In this document: positions 23,625 to 35,100 of the stretch, in pieces | How positions within the stretch are numbered: the first letter of the stretch is position 1 | Layout of the letters: each line of letters opens with the position of its first letter | Assembly (NCBI GenBank): GCA_030765045.1 | Contig: CM060963.1 | Span: 97,149,176-97,213,175, forward strand | Direction: 5' to 3' | DNA: 64,000 nucleotides | From: Tenodera sinensis | Taxonomy: Eukaryota > Arthropoda > Insecta > Mantodea > Mantidae | Program-made: the position numbers and the translations under genes | The notes under the pieces: model-generated | Databases searched by the model: none | What the model was told of the DNA's origin: nothing | What the model saw: only the letters and a program-made list of their open reading frames with translations

Positions 23625-24388
23625 TGGTGCTGTTTTTATTGAAGAGTAACTTCAAGTTTGAGCGATGTGGCTCTTATTTCCCTCAGGGCGTGGTAACGGA
23701 TGGAATGAATAATCACACAATGTTTCTTCACCACAATGTATTATTTTATTAACACTTTTTCTCTGTTTTACATTTAAATAAATCCTCTTAGCACCATTTT
23801 AGATTATTTAAGTCTTTCCACTTTTTCAAAAAGTGGAACAAAAGCTTGATGAAAGTCTGGTAAATATGTTCACATATTCTAAAGTAAGAACAAATTAGAA
23901 ACTAAAAACTTCACTTATCTTAGTATAATTTGCTGCTGACCCTGGGTTTCAAGCTGTGTCCAGCTCATTCCTTATTTAATGTTCACATATGTTCACACGC
24001 TACCAAAACATGTCTTATCACCTTGAATATACAGACACTAGTGGAAGAAGTCCAGCGTCACCTCACGTGATACTACCTTTCTCGTATACATCTGCATATG
24101 CGTTCATCAAATAGTTCCCGCATTGTTAGGGAAGCGATCTTTAGCTATTCTCCCTTTGCTATTAATATTGAACACACATAATTCTTTTATTTATACATAT
24201 ATATTAAAATTAAATATGGAAATATTTATGACGTCTTTAAACAAACTTAATTGTTTGTAACAATGAACATTAGTAACACGTTTTCGTCATTTAACCAACT
24301 CATACCAACATCAAAAAACAAATTACACTCTTAACAAATATTCACATAAACGATTTTCTTTTGGGGTCTTCTAATATTCTGTCTCACA
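23625..24388 (-). mobile_element. LTR (3') of the minus-strand gag element
   Basis: Read on the minus strand it runs TGTGAGACAG...CAGCACCA, with TG/CA ends. It is homologous to 27992-28370, 28371-29005, 32197-32869 and 41322-41832. It contains a foldback-family arm inserted at 23876-23978. Confidence 0.78.
23876..23978 (-). repeat. Foldback-family arm inserted in the LTR
   Basis: The LTR sequence is broken here and atgttcacat is repeated on both sides (within 23865-23875 and 23979-23988). The other LTR copies lack the insert, which shows that this arm moved. Confidence 0.78.
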
Positions 24389-25795
24389 TGCTCCTTGTTT
24401 TCGTTTTTCAAGTTGTCACCTATATTTACAATCTAGAAACACAATACAACACTTCTCCCTATTCCTCTGATACAATTACTTTGTACAATACTTTTTTCTT
24501 TACAGTCTTCTTTGCTGTATGTTTTTGTCTTTTGTTTTGGTATGACGCAGCATGTCTTTATAAATTTCACATATTCAGTTACTATGCAATACATATTCAG
24601 TTATTATACATTTGACATTGACACAAATATAATTTAAATGTATCATGGTTTATTGTGTGGCTTTTGACTTATGTTCCTTGTTATGAGGAGAGAAAAACAG
24701 GATACAAATCTTGAGCTAATGATTATGATCATATTTATGGCAATATTTTATTCAGTTCTTTGCCCTCTGTCTTGCAAGATTGTTATGTATGGGCAGGTCG
24801 TTGAATCAATCCTTAAACTCTGATGTTATTAATAGTACCATTATGTAATTGGGTCCTTATTCACTATTGTTTAGTTTGACATTTCTTCAAGCTTAGCATT
24901 GGCTATATCCATCTTAATTCATGGGCATTGCTTTTCTGACTATGGTTTTTCTTACTTCACTAATTGTCACCTCTTTATCTCTTATCTCTACAAGAGAAAA
25001 CTTTATACTTATAATTATACTGCAACTATATTATTTTTCTTCTTAATTCACCCTTGACATCCTTGTGTCAAAAATATTTTCTCTTTGTCATCACAATTGA
25101 TTCCTTTTTATTTTTTTGTCCCTGACATCCTTATGTAAAAAACACATTGTTTTCCGTCGCTATAATTCTCTTCTTTAATGACAATCAGTGTCCTCATCTG
25201 TCTTTGTTGACAATGCTCTTTGTGGTCATTATAGCCAATGACTATGTTGATTTCCTTTCCTGTTGTATTTTCCAATCTGAACATAATCTTCTATAAGAAA
25301 CCCATTAAAAATTATTATTTTTCATTATCTCTACTATTCCTGCCTTACATGTTTGTTGGCAAAGACTATTTGGTCCTTTCTTTGTATGGTTTTAATTTAT
25401 TTTTATGGTATCTTCCTACCAACTTGCCATTTGTATTCTGTAGCTCATATGTATGGTCACCCAGCTGTTTTGTTATGACCAGCTGTCTAGTGTACAGTAG
25501 TTCCATTTTCTCTTTGTGTAGCCATCATGGTGTCGATGTGAATTGCCAATTGCTTAGGTTTGGTGTTGGTCATCTACTCGATTGGGATGAACTTAGTCAT
25601 GGTAATTTCCCTGAGTGTTGGTGGTGGTGGTTGTTTCTGTATGCTGTGCAACATCGGCCCTATTTGGCATGTTTCCATCCTGTTCTTGTCATCTTATGTT
25701 GCCGGTGTTCCATTGCTTTCTGCCCCTCTGGTGTGAACCCCTATTGTATGGCAGTCTTCGGTTGTTCAACTATTCCCTACAGAATCGTATGTGGT
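24389..25795 (-). other. Internal region of the LTR element without pol
   Basis: Between the gag stop and the 3' LTR I see no protease, reverse transcriptase or integrase motif in either strand. The 261-codon + strand frame at 25238 is the antisense of this region and of gag. The element therefore looks gag-only or internally deleted. Confidence 0.55.
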
Positions 25796-27700
25796 TCACT
25801 TGATGGGTACGGTCTCCTGGTCTCCCACGATACATGTATATGTTTGGTGTCTCGATTCGCCCCTTGGTATTGTGTTGTGGTACCACTGTCTCGTGATCTC
25901 CATCCTTTTGCCATGATTGTGTGGTTGTGGGAAATGGTGTGCCCATCTCCCCCTGTCATGGGTGCTCCTAGTATTTTTATCTTCTGTCTCATTATGGTTG
26001 TTTGTAGCCGTGCTCCTATTTAAGATAGGTGAGTTTGGATGACCGTTCCTATGTCTATGCTCATTAGGCCGACCATTTTGTGTTTTGAAGGCTGTTAGTA
26101 ATTCTATCATGTCCGCAAAATCTATTGGCCTCGCAACAATTAACCCTGTTCTCACTGTGTCTGAGAAATGTCTTGTTATGCCGGTAATTAACTCTGCTTC
26201 CGACAGGTTAGGGTCTAATAGCTTTCCTTTGTTGGCTACTTTCATAAAATAATCGACTAGCGATAACCCTTTGGTTGGATTATATCTACCTGTCGCTAGC
26301 TCTACCATAGTTTGGTTTTGCTTAACTGGGCCCCAATACCTTGATAGGAATAGATTTCTGAATGAGCTATACAATTCATGACCAGCTAGTGTTAACCTTA
26401 GCCATTCTAATGCTTTGTTTTTTAAGCTTTTCTTGACTATCATCATCCTAAGCTCATTTGGTATCCTTTTCACTTTAAAATACTCTTCCATCTCTTTAAC
26501 AAAGAGTTTTGGATCGTCTCCCTTCTCCTCGTCAAATGTAGGTGGTGTAATTTCCTGTAGTATGCTGTTGGTGTAGCATGTGTTGTGTGTTGTGTCATTG
26601 TTTAATTGTGAACCTCTTTCTCTGTATGGTGAGTCAACATTTTGTACATCATTCAAATAACTCTCATCTCGTACATTACTTACATCTAAATCATCATTTT
26701 GCCTTTGTAGTGCATTCACATCATTTACATTAGCCAAACTTTCTTTCCTTTTTCTCATTTCTTCACTAATTGATTTTAAATCATTTGTTATTTCTAAGTG
26801 ACTTTGTTTCATATCATTCATAGCATCTTGTTGTGATTGTACCACATCAGCCATAGTCTTAATTTTAGGAATTACAATTTGTTCTACAGTTTCATTAATA
26901 ATTCCCTTCTTTACTACCTCAATCTCTTTCCTTAATTCCTCAGTTATTTCTGCTTTTACATTTGTAATCTTACAGTCTACACTTGCATTACATTCTGTTA
27001 TTTCATCTCTACATCTACCAATTTCTCCTTCTAATACAAGCTTATTTTCTTTCATTTCCGATTCTATTTTTCCCCATCCTATCTCCTATGATTTCTATCC
27101 TAGCTTCTAAGGCTTTCTTTGTCTCATTTATGTTTTTATGTACTAATTTCAAATTAGTTTCCATTACTTTCATATTTTCTTTACACTCCTGTCTTCCTAA
27201 TTCTATTTTCTGCTCTAAGTCCTGTCTTTCTAATTCTATTTTCTGTTCTAAGTTCTGTCTTCCTAATTCCATTTTCTGTTCTAAGTCCTTTCTCACTTCT
27301 TCCACTTTCTGACCTACCTCTTCCTTATTCTGTTCTAGTTTCTGACCTAAACTTTGTTTTATGTCCTGTTTTAACTCTACCTTATTTTGTTCCATTCTCT
27401 GACCTAAACTTTGTACTATGTCCTGTCTCACTCCCTCCATTTTCTGACTCCATTCTACGTTATTTTATTCCATTTTCTGACCTAAACTTTGTTCTAGTCT
27501 TTCAAACATGATCATTAATAACCTTTGGTCTTTTCCTATTGCTACCTGTTCCTCGCTTTCTGGTTCTATCTGATAACTAGGCCTATCTGCCCCTTCCCCT
27601 ACTCCTGTTACTAGATCTCTCTCTTTTCACGACATTCTAGTTTCTTTATTCAGTTCACTTTGGCTTAAAAGTTCCACTATTTTGCCGCTTCGCAGTAACA
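25796..27700 (-). pseudogene. Gag-like gene of an LTR retrotransposon, minus copy
   Basis: Begins near 27700 with MLLRSGKIVELL. A long charged coiled-coil follows, with repeats of the type E.K.EL.RQ.LEQKIEL. The retrotransposon-gag core is ITPPTFDEEKGDDPKLFVKE, WLRLTLAGHELY, then FLSRYWGPVKQ. The last part is hydrophilic. An in-frame stop near 27465, a frameshift near 27050 and a stop near 27630 break it. The layout resembles Ty3/gypsy-type gag, but no zinc knuckle is clear. The + strand copy at 29043 confirms the N-terminus. Confidence 0.75.
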
Positions 27701-27991
27701 TAAAGATAAAATGAATATGAAAATAAAATTTTTTGGTCCTACTTTTTTCTCGTTTATTTATCCAGTTACGTGCGTCTCCTGGGCGGATGTTTTCGACAGA
27801 CGATCTCTGGTGTTTTCCCGCGTTGATTATCCGTTCATCAGTGTTCCCGAAGTCGTAGATTTCAAATGATGGTCTAATGGCATCTTCTTCCTTTTTGGCG
27901 TGAAGATTTAGCGTCACTTGGTATTTCGCGTAAGTTCATTTCCCGTAGATTTTCATTCCATCCAAAATTCGTGCTCTACGTTGGGCAAGCC

Positions 27992-28370
27992 ATTTGGTGC
28001 TGTTTTTATTGAAGAGATGTTTCATGTTGGAGCGATGTGGCTCTTATTTCCCTCAGAGCGTGGTAACGGATGGAATGAATAATCACACAATGTTTCTTCA
28101 CCACAGTGTATTATTTTATTAACACTTTTTCTCTATTTTACATCTCATCCTCACCAATATGTGTCCTGTGTAACGATCCAGCAGAAATGAACGAAGGCCA
28201 CTTGAAGACCTGTGAAGCATTAAGATCAGAAGAAACTACAGTTCAAAAGTATTGGAAAGCACAAATGCTAATGGCTTCAGTGCCAGATGCAAGGCACTAG
28301 AAAACAACAACAACAACATTTAAATAAATCCTCTTAGGAGCGTTTTAGATTATTTAAGTCTTTCCACTTG
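27992..28370 (-). mobile_element. LTR (5', partial) of the minus-strand gag element
   Basis: Minus-strand end ...CAGCACCA next to TGGCTTGCCCAACG, which could be a primer-binding site. Split by a LINE-B fragment (28143-28316) and cut at 28371, where another LTR in the same orientation begins. Confidence 0.7.
28143..28316 (+). pseudogene. LINE-B 3' fragment inserted in the LTR
   Basis: Encodes SSPICVLCNDPAEMNEGHLK then KYWKAQMLMASVPDARH-stop, followed by a CAA-rich tail. It interrupts LTR sequence present uninterrupted in other copies; the target duplication is short (about ACAT/ACATTT). Confidence 0.8.
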
Positions 28371-29005
28371 GTGCGGTTTATTTTTGTAATTATTATCGTT
28401 GTGTCTTCGTGCTGTTGAGATCTTTGTGATCTCAGGGCTTGGTGACGGATGGAATGAAAAATCACACAATGTTTCTTCACCACAATGTATTATTTTATTA
28501 ACACTTCATTGATACTTTACATTAAATAATTCCTCTCAGCACCATTCTAAATGATTTAAAACGCTTCCACCTTCTCATTTAGTGGAACCAATGCTTGATC
28601 AAAGTCTGGTGAAAATTCTATGTTCACACTACCTAAATATGTCCTTTCACTTCGCTTACACAAACGCGAGTGGAAGTTTATGGCATCACCTCACGTGACA
28701 CCGCCTATTTCGTATACATCTGCGTATACGTCCATCAAATAGTTCTTTCTTGATAGGGAAGCGATCCCTAACCGTCCTCCCTTACTTTTATTATCGAACA
28801 CATATAATTCTAATATTTATACATATATGTTAAAATCAAATATGGAAATATTTATGACGTCTTTAAACTAACTTAGTTGTTTATAACAATGAACATTTGC
28901 AACACGTTTTCGTCATTTGATCAGTTCATACCAACATCAAAAAACAAATTACACTTTTAACAAATATTCACATAAACGATTTTCTTTTAGGATCTTCTAA
29001 TATTC
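28371..29005 (-). mobile_element. Second LTR, same orientation, next to the + gag copy
   Basis: Full-length relative of 23625-24388 without the foldback insert. It points away from the gag at 29043, so the neighbourhood is rearranged and not a simple element. Confidence 0.72.
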
Positions 29006-30170
29006 TGTCTCATATTTTTACATCCAGTTTATTTTTATTTGTATGTTACTGCGAAGCGGCAAAATAGTGGGACTTTTAAACCAAAGTGAATTGAATAAAG
29101 AAACTAAAATGTCACAAAAAGAGATAGAAACAGGAGTGGGGGAAGGGGCAGATAGGCCTAGTTATCAAATAGAACCAGAAAGCGAGGAACAGGTAGCAAT
29201 AGGAAAAGACCAAAGGTTATTAATGATCATGTTTGAAAGACTAGAACAAAGTTTAGTTCAGAAAATGGAGGGAGTGAGACAGGACACAGAACAAAGTTTA
29301 GGTCAGAAAATGGAACAGAATAGGGAAGAGATAGGTCAGAAGCTGGAACAGAATAAGGAAGAGATAGGTCCGAAAATGGAGGAAGTGAGAAAGGACTTAG
29401 AACAGAAAATGGAATTAGGAAGACAGAACTTAGAGCAGAAAATAGAATTAGGAAGACAGGAGTGTAAAGAAAATATGAAAGTAATGGAAACTAATTTAAA
29501 ATTAGTACATAAAAACTTAAATGAAACAAAGGAAGCCTTAGAAGCTAGGATAGAAATCATAGGAGATAGGACGGGAAAAATTGAATCAGAAATGAGAGAA
29601 AATAAGATTGTTTTAGAAGAAGAAATTGCTAGATGTAGAGATGAAATAACAGAATGTAATACAAGTGTAGACTGTAAGATTACAAGTATAAAAGCAGAAA
29701 TAACTGAGGAATTAAGGAAAGAGATTGAAGTAGTAAAGAAAGGCATTATTAATGAAACTGTAGAACAAATTGTAATTCCTAAAATTAAGACTATGACTGA
29801 TGTAGTACATTCGCAACAGGATGCTATAAATGATATGAAACAGTCACTTAGAAATAAAGAATGATTTAAAATCAATTTGTGAAGAAATGAAAAAAGGAAA
29901 AGAAAATTTGGCTAATGTAAATGATGTTGTGAATGCACTATAAAGGCAAGATGATTTAGATATAAGTAATGTACAAGATGAGAGTTATTTGAATAATGTA
30001 CAAAATGTTGACTCACCATACAGGGAAAGAGGTTCACAATCAAACAATGACGCAACACACAACACATGCTACATCAACAGCATACTACATGAAATCACAC
30101 CACCTACATTTGACGAGGAGAAGGGAGACGATCCAAAACTCTTTGTTAAAGAGATGGAAGAGTATTTTAA

Positions 30171-30574
30171 CCCTTTATTGCCTGGTGTGTCTTATAAGAT
30201 ACATTAGCTTTTTTTCCTATTTGTACTAGTTTTAACTTTTTTTTCTGCTATATTCTTGTTATACTGTCTGTCACCAATTAAATCCATGCAACCGCAGTCA
30301 AATGATACCCCGTCATCATCCACGCGTGTCATCACACCGATTATTTTACGTGGGCCCTCCCCGTCCGTTACCACAGGCACATTTGACTGCGGTTGCCGAG
30401 AGTCGAACTCACGACCTCAGGCTTTGAGTGCATGGCCAGTGCACTACGTGTTGCCTTAACGATCATGGCTATCCGAGCCAGCAGGCTGAAGGTCCCCCAG
30501 ACCGTCTAATCTAAACCAGTTTCGAATTAGAGGAAGAACGGCATATGTAGCAAAATAATTCAGGCATGAAAGGG
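30171..30574. mobile_element. piggyBac-like non-autonomous insert in gag
   Basis: TTAA at 30167-30170 and 30575-30578. Ends are CCCTTTATTGCCTGG and the inverse of CCCTTTCATGCCTGA, the classical piggyBac terminal pattern. Removing the insert and one TTAA restores the gag frame across the site, judged against the minus copy. Carries a SINE-like module. Confidence 0.88.
30283..30480 (-). mobile_element. tRNA-like SINE module inside the piggyBac insert
   Basis: On the minus strand a tRNA-like head includes gaggtcgtgagttcgactc (B box). gcaaccgcagtcaaatg (30288-30304) recurs inverted near 30378-30396. Confidence 0.6.
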
Positions 30575-30918
30575 TTAAAGTGAAAAGGATACCAAATGAG
30601 CTTAGGATGATGATAGTCAAGAAAAGCTTAAAAAACAAGGCATTAGAATGGCTTAGGTTAACACTAGCTGGTCATGAATCGTATAGCTCATTTAGAAATC
30701 TATTCCTATCAAGGTATTGGGGCCCAGCTAAGCAAAACCAAACTAGGGTAGAGCTAGCGACAGGTAGATATGATCCAACCAAAGGGTTATCGCTAGTCGA
30801 CTATTTTATGAAAGTAGCCAACAAAGGAAAGCTATTAGACCCTAACCTGTCGGAAGCAGAGCTAATTACCAGCATAACAAGACATTTCCCAGACACAGTG
30901 AGAACAGGGTTAATTAAG

Positions 30919-31476
30919 AGGTAGAACTGGAACTTAAAATTTCAATGCCACAGCTGGGATTTGAACCACAGACCTTCCGCTTGCCGGGCAGACACTCTAA
31001 CCACTGAGCTATTGTGACAAACTGCCAGAATGGCATTAAATTCTCAAGCGTCCGCCCGGCAAGACAGAGCACCCACCTAGTAAGCGGAGGGTCTATGGTT
31101 TAAATCCCAGCTGTGGCATTGAATTTTTAAGTTCCAGTTCTACCTCTCAAACATTGCCCACACATGGCTTGTGTGTTTAAAAACACCCACAGTAAGTTTG
31201 TTGGCATAAATAAATAATAATTACTATCTGAAGGTTAATTAATCCCGGGACATAAAGTACTTACAATAGTAAGTCACCATTGGGGTAATTGTCTCTGATG
31301 TGAGACTGCCTTTGTGGTTTACCGGGAAAAACATGAACTGGTTTGAGAATTCAATGTCAATCTGGCAGGTTGTCACAGTAGCTTAATAGTTAGAGCATCC
31401 GCCTAGTAAGTGGAGGGTCTGTGGTTCAAATCCCAGCTGTGGCATTGAATTTTTAAGTTCCAGTTCTACCTCTCAA
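30919..31476. repeat. tRNA-headed repeat, copy P2 (one reverse, two forward modules)
   Basis: A reverse module at 30921-31020, a forward one near 31070-31155, the body (tggcataaataaataataat), then another forward module at 31370-31476. The last module's loop ctagtaa has the Thr anticodon AGT, pointing to a tRNA-Thr origin. It truncates the gag copy. Confidence 0.85.
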
Positions 31477-31717
31477 GTACATCTGAATTCTCCAGTAATG
31501 CATACTGTAACCTAAGCTTACAATCTAGGAATATTGTTTATTATTTCCTTCAACATCAAACTTAAATCGTTTCGTAGCTGATACTGCTATAATTTAATAA
31601 ACTAAACCATCTCTCTGACTTATAAACACAAAGGTACATTTGTAGGCTCTTACAAAGTTTACCAAATGATATTTTTAAGGTGACAGCAAAAGAATAAGCA
31701 ATGAACCAAATGGTTCA

Positions 31718-31965
31718 CCCACTTCACAGGTATTATTCAAAATATCCACCATTTGTGCACCTGCAAGCCTCACACCTTTTTATCCACTTACGTTGCACTC
31801 TAACAGAAACACTCTCATTGTTGTGTATTTCTTCCTCAGCCAGATAAATGCATTCTGTCAAAGATTAGAGGGCAGTAACTGCTGTTTAGTAGATCCTGCT
31901 TTTCATGTCTCCCCAGAAGAAAAAATCCAGAGGATTCATACCGGGTGAAAGGGAAGTCATTACAT
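31718..31965 (-). pseudogene. Tc/mariner-type transposase C-terminal scrap
   Basis: Minus strand reads SLSPGMNPLDFFFWGDMKSR, then IHNNESVSVRVQRKWIKRCE and CTNGGYFE. SPDLNPLDFFLWG..K and a terminal NGG.FE are landmarks of a DDE transposase family common in arthropods. Frame has a stop. Confidence 0.65.
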
Positions 31966-32196
31966 TAATTTAAACAAGTGGTAGATCTCAGTATTTGGAA
32001 CACATTTTGAATCTTACGTTTTTGTCTCTGACCATTTCCTACGGAGATCATTTTATCGAAAACAAGCTGCGGACACTACAGACTGTGTGTGTCTCACTGG
32101 TTCAGTAGATAAACAAACACAGTCACTACTCTAATTCCTTAATTAACAGTTATTACTGTTACCATGCCTCTTGTGAACATCTCCTTCTATGTTTGC

Positions 32197-32869
32197 TGTA
32201 AGAACTGCGACAGAATATATGGTTAGACCCCGAAAAGAGGGCATATATGTAAATATTTTTTGTAAATATGGTTTACTTTTCATGTTGATAAGGATTTGTT
32301 GAGTACTGAAAGTGTATTAGTATTTTCTCAATTGTTACAAAAAAGAGTTGTTTAAAAATGTCATAAATGTTAAGTTACATGTTCAAATTTAATATGTATA
32401 AATATAAGAACCATATATATATTTAATGTTAAAAGTGCAGGGAGGATAGATAAAGATTGTTTCCCTAACATTACAGGAACTATTTAGCATGTAGGAGGGT
32501 ATCAAAGTGTTCTTCGTGGCAAAATGAGCGCATAAGCGCATGAATACAAAAGCATTATGTAAAGAGCCACCAACCTTTTTATTATTAGCGTCTCGGAGCC
32601 CGGAAAGTGAAGACACATTTTTGTAACGCACGTAGATGTGGATCTAAAGTATCTAATAACATGAAAAGACTAACAAGAAAGTATATACAGGTGCAACAAA
32701 AATTAATTTAATTGTAACAAGTGTAATATTCGACGGAAAAAGTGCAAATAAAAGTGATATAGTAAAAGCTACTTCCTGTGTTCATTCATTTCACCCGTAC
32801 CACGACCTGGGATAGAAAAAAGAATCTCATAGCTCAACTCAAAGTATAATTATTAAAAACTCAGCACCA
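32197..32869 (+). mobile_element. Solo LTR, diverged member of the gag-element family
   Basis: TGTAAGAACTGCGACAGAAT at the start and ...CTCAGCACCA at the end parallel the TGTGAGACAG...CAGCACCA ends of the other LTRs. The middle shares aatgtcataaat and agggaggatag. No identical flanking duplication was seen. Confidence 0.68.
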
Positions 32870-33274
32870 GAATTTAGGCCAATCACAACCGTTACATAAA
32901 ACATAAGGGGAAAGAGAAAGTGTTCGACCTGTTTACTTAGTGAAACCAGGTCAATTCTCTGACCAACCTCAATGTAACGTTGTCGACATGCCTCACATCT
33001 CAAAAAGCCGTTTGGAGTATTCCTTCACTTCTTTTAAGTGATTATTTCAAAACCCTATGTGATGTACCACAATTATTACCGAAGCTATGTCAGAAATAAG
33101 TTACTCTACGCATCTTACAAGTAACAAACTTATCTTAGTACATTCTTGTGGAATTACACATCCAATTTGGAACAAAAATCTTTTTTTTTTAAATCTGCTG
33201 ATCAAAGAACAAAATGCCATTAGACTTATTTGTTTGTAATGCTTATATGAAGCACATATTAGAAGCAATGTAAT

Positions 33275-33520
33275 TTTTTTTTTTTAATTAACGTCCTCCA
33301 ACGTGTCATATCGGACGAATGAATGAAATGAAATGGGTGAAATGATGCTCAAATGAGCGCGAGGTCCATGGAGCTTTAAGTTACCCGACATTCGTCTTCT
33401 CAGGGTAGGGAAAACCTCGGAAAAAAACCTTACCCAGATAACTTACCCTAAGCGAGATTCGAACTCGCGACCTCTTGAACGTGAGGCAGACACGCTAACC
33501 ATCACGCTACCGAGGCGGGC
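33275..33520 (-). mobile_element. tRNA-derived SINE (family S3)
   Basis: Flanked by agaagcaatgtaat at 33261-33274 and 33521-33534 (14 bp). On the minus strand the head has a B box gcgagttcgaatctcg and an A box ggtagcgtgatggttagcg. The tail is A-rich (T-run at 33275-33285 on +). Confidence 0.92.
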
Positions 33521-33660
33521 AGAAGCAATGTAATGACTTCCCTTCCACCCTATATAGTTCTTAAAGAAATTATACCACACAGAATTATTCCAAGTAAACC
33601 TACTTTTTTTAAATAAAATGTATATTAATATTTGAACTTCCATTGTAATTTATTCTAAAA

Positions 33661-33920
33661 TTATAAGTGTGATTCTAAAGTAAGAATAAATTAGAAACTA
33701 AACACTTCACTTATCTTGGTAATATTGCAAGTTGGTGCAAAGCTGACTAAAGTTTCGAGTTGACTTTGAGAATGAGTTGGAGTCAACTTGAAACATTGTC
33801 AGCTTTGCACCAAACAACTTGCAATATTACTAAGATAAGTGAAGTTTTTTGTTTCTAATTTGTTCTTACTTTAGAATCTTGTTACTTCACTGTTAATAGC
33901 TTCAATTTCCTTAATTGTAA
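33661..33920. repeat. Foldback-family palindrome, both arms complete
   Basis: Arm 1 (taagaataaattagaaac, then ttggtgcaaagctgac) and arm 2 (gtcagctttgcaccaa, then gttcttactttagaatc) are inverted, separated by a centre with tttgagaatgagttgg and a gaaac...gtc segment. Ends in ctgttaatagcttcaat. No coding frame. Confidence 0.85.
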
Positions 33921-33973
33921 GTGTGAGTTTTGCATGCATTACAACAATTGTGTGTTTCTTATGTATTTTGCAG

Positions 33974-34130
33974 GAGAAGGGGAGGAACTATTAATACCTG
34001 GTGATAAACAGGAAATGAATGAATTTATTGACTATGCTTCTCGAAATTGCCGCGTTCAACTAGAAATTAATCTTCCTTGTGCAAGTATGCAGCTATCTTC
34101 CAAGCATTTGTATGAACTCATTTACAACAG
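33974..34130 (+). CDS. ATG2: ATG2 exon, INLPCASMQL...LYELIYNR
   Basis: The acceptor tattttgcag gives a Gly codon shared with the previous exon, then EGEELLIPGDKQEMNEF and a beta-rich stretch VQLEINLPCASMQLSSKHLY. It leaves in phase 2 at aacag|gtaagc. The LYELIYNR end matches the segment just before the LWEP motif in animal ATG2. Confidence 0.92.
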
Positions 34131-34599
34131 GTAAGCAAAAGAAGTATACATTTTGCAATTAGTGCATATAAAACTAATTACAGTGGAACTAATCATCCAT
34201 CCATCTCCATCCATCTGTCCGTTCATTCTTGATTATTTTATCTCTTGCAGATAATATTTAATTTTCTTCTTTCCTCAGAGGGGTGGGAGGGAAATCAACA
34301 GTGTTTTTCTGGAGCATGTGTAAAAGAATATCAAAGTGTCAGGCATTAATTGTTAAAAAAAAACTATGCCAGCTGTATAAGATCTGTGAGTATCAAAGCA
34401 AATATGACTTATTAAAATTCCTTAGGTGTAAAAATATAGTTTCAGTTTTAGCATAAGGGTATATCTTACATTCTTCCACAGCACAGTCACTTATAATTTA
34501 ATTGTAAGTGACAATAATTAACATGTTGCAGGTATTCTTATTACCTCAGAACAAGGCATTCAGCTGTATCTAATAGAAATAGCAGGGAGTTAGGTTGGG

Positions 34600-34735
34600 G
34601 GACCAAGGGTGCCACAGATCTCTACTAATAATTCTGTCCTGAAACACACTTTCAATTCATCAAAAGATTGGGTGTATGAGCTGTTGCAGAGTCTTGTTGA
34701 AAAAGAGCAATGTTGCACTCCCTGTCTTTAATTCT
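34600..34735 (-). pseudogene. Transposase scrap with FQQDSATAHT
   Basis: Minus strand reads NIALFQQDSATAHTPN, the motif around the second catalytic Asp of Tc/mariner-like transposases, with stops after it. Confidence 0.65.
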
Positions 34736-34844
34736 CAAAAAAAAAAGTGGGGACAAAGTTATATTCATGTATGTACAGCGTCAACTGTTGATTAAAAAAA
34801 AATTGGTCCTATAACTCATAACCTAATATTGTTCATGAAGTAAT

Positions 34845-35100
34845 CTTTCATATGTGCACCATTAGCGGAGAAAGCTTTTTCAGAGCTCCAATAAGCAATT
34901 TCTATCTCTGGGATAACTTAAAACAAAGTGTCCATGATAAACACACACACCGTGGAAGAATTAAAACTAAATATCTGCCAGGAAATTGCAGCAGTGCTTA
35001 ACATGAAGCGACAAGTGATGGATTAGTTTCCTAAACAGATCCCAAAAATATATGGATGGATGACAGTGACCAGTTTCAGCACCTTCTTTTATAATGTTGG
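34845..35100 (+). pseudogene. Transposase scrap with FYLWDNLKQSV, opposite orientation
   Basis: Reads SNFYLWDNLKQSVHDKH, then LKLNICQEIAAVLNMKRQVM in a shifted frame and FQHLLL. This is the C-terminal part of the same kind of transposase, inverted relative to 34600-34735. Confidence 0.62.

Larger units (their letters stand above)
29043..30918 (+). pseudogene. Gag-like gene, plus copy, interrupted
   Basis: Opens with MLLRSGKIVGLL and keeps an open frame to 29864 (273 codons, coiled-coil of EQKMEL-type repeats). After a frameshift it continues through SPYRERGSQ and ITPPTFDEEKGDDPKLFVKE. It is split by a piggyBac-like insert at 30171-30574 and resumes with MKRIPNELRMMIVKKSLK and WLRLTLAGHE. It ends abruptly at repeat P2, so its 3' part and right LTR are lost. 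Confidence 0.78.

Noticed and set aside
25238..26023. 261-codon + strand ORF, hydrophobic and Cys-rich
   Set aside because: Antisense of the gag gene and its 3' region; no motif, composition fits a shadow frame.
27800..27845. Minus-strand CTGATGA followed later by GAAAAC
   Set aside because: The bases between do not form stem II and no cleavage triplet fits; it lies in the untranslated leader of the gag element.
29336..29875. 179-codon minus-strand ORF
   Set aside because: Antisense of the gag coiled-coil; no independent support.
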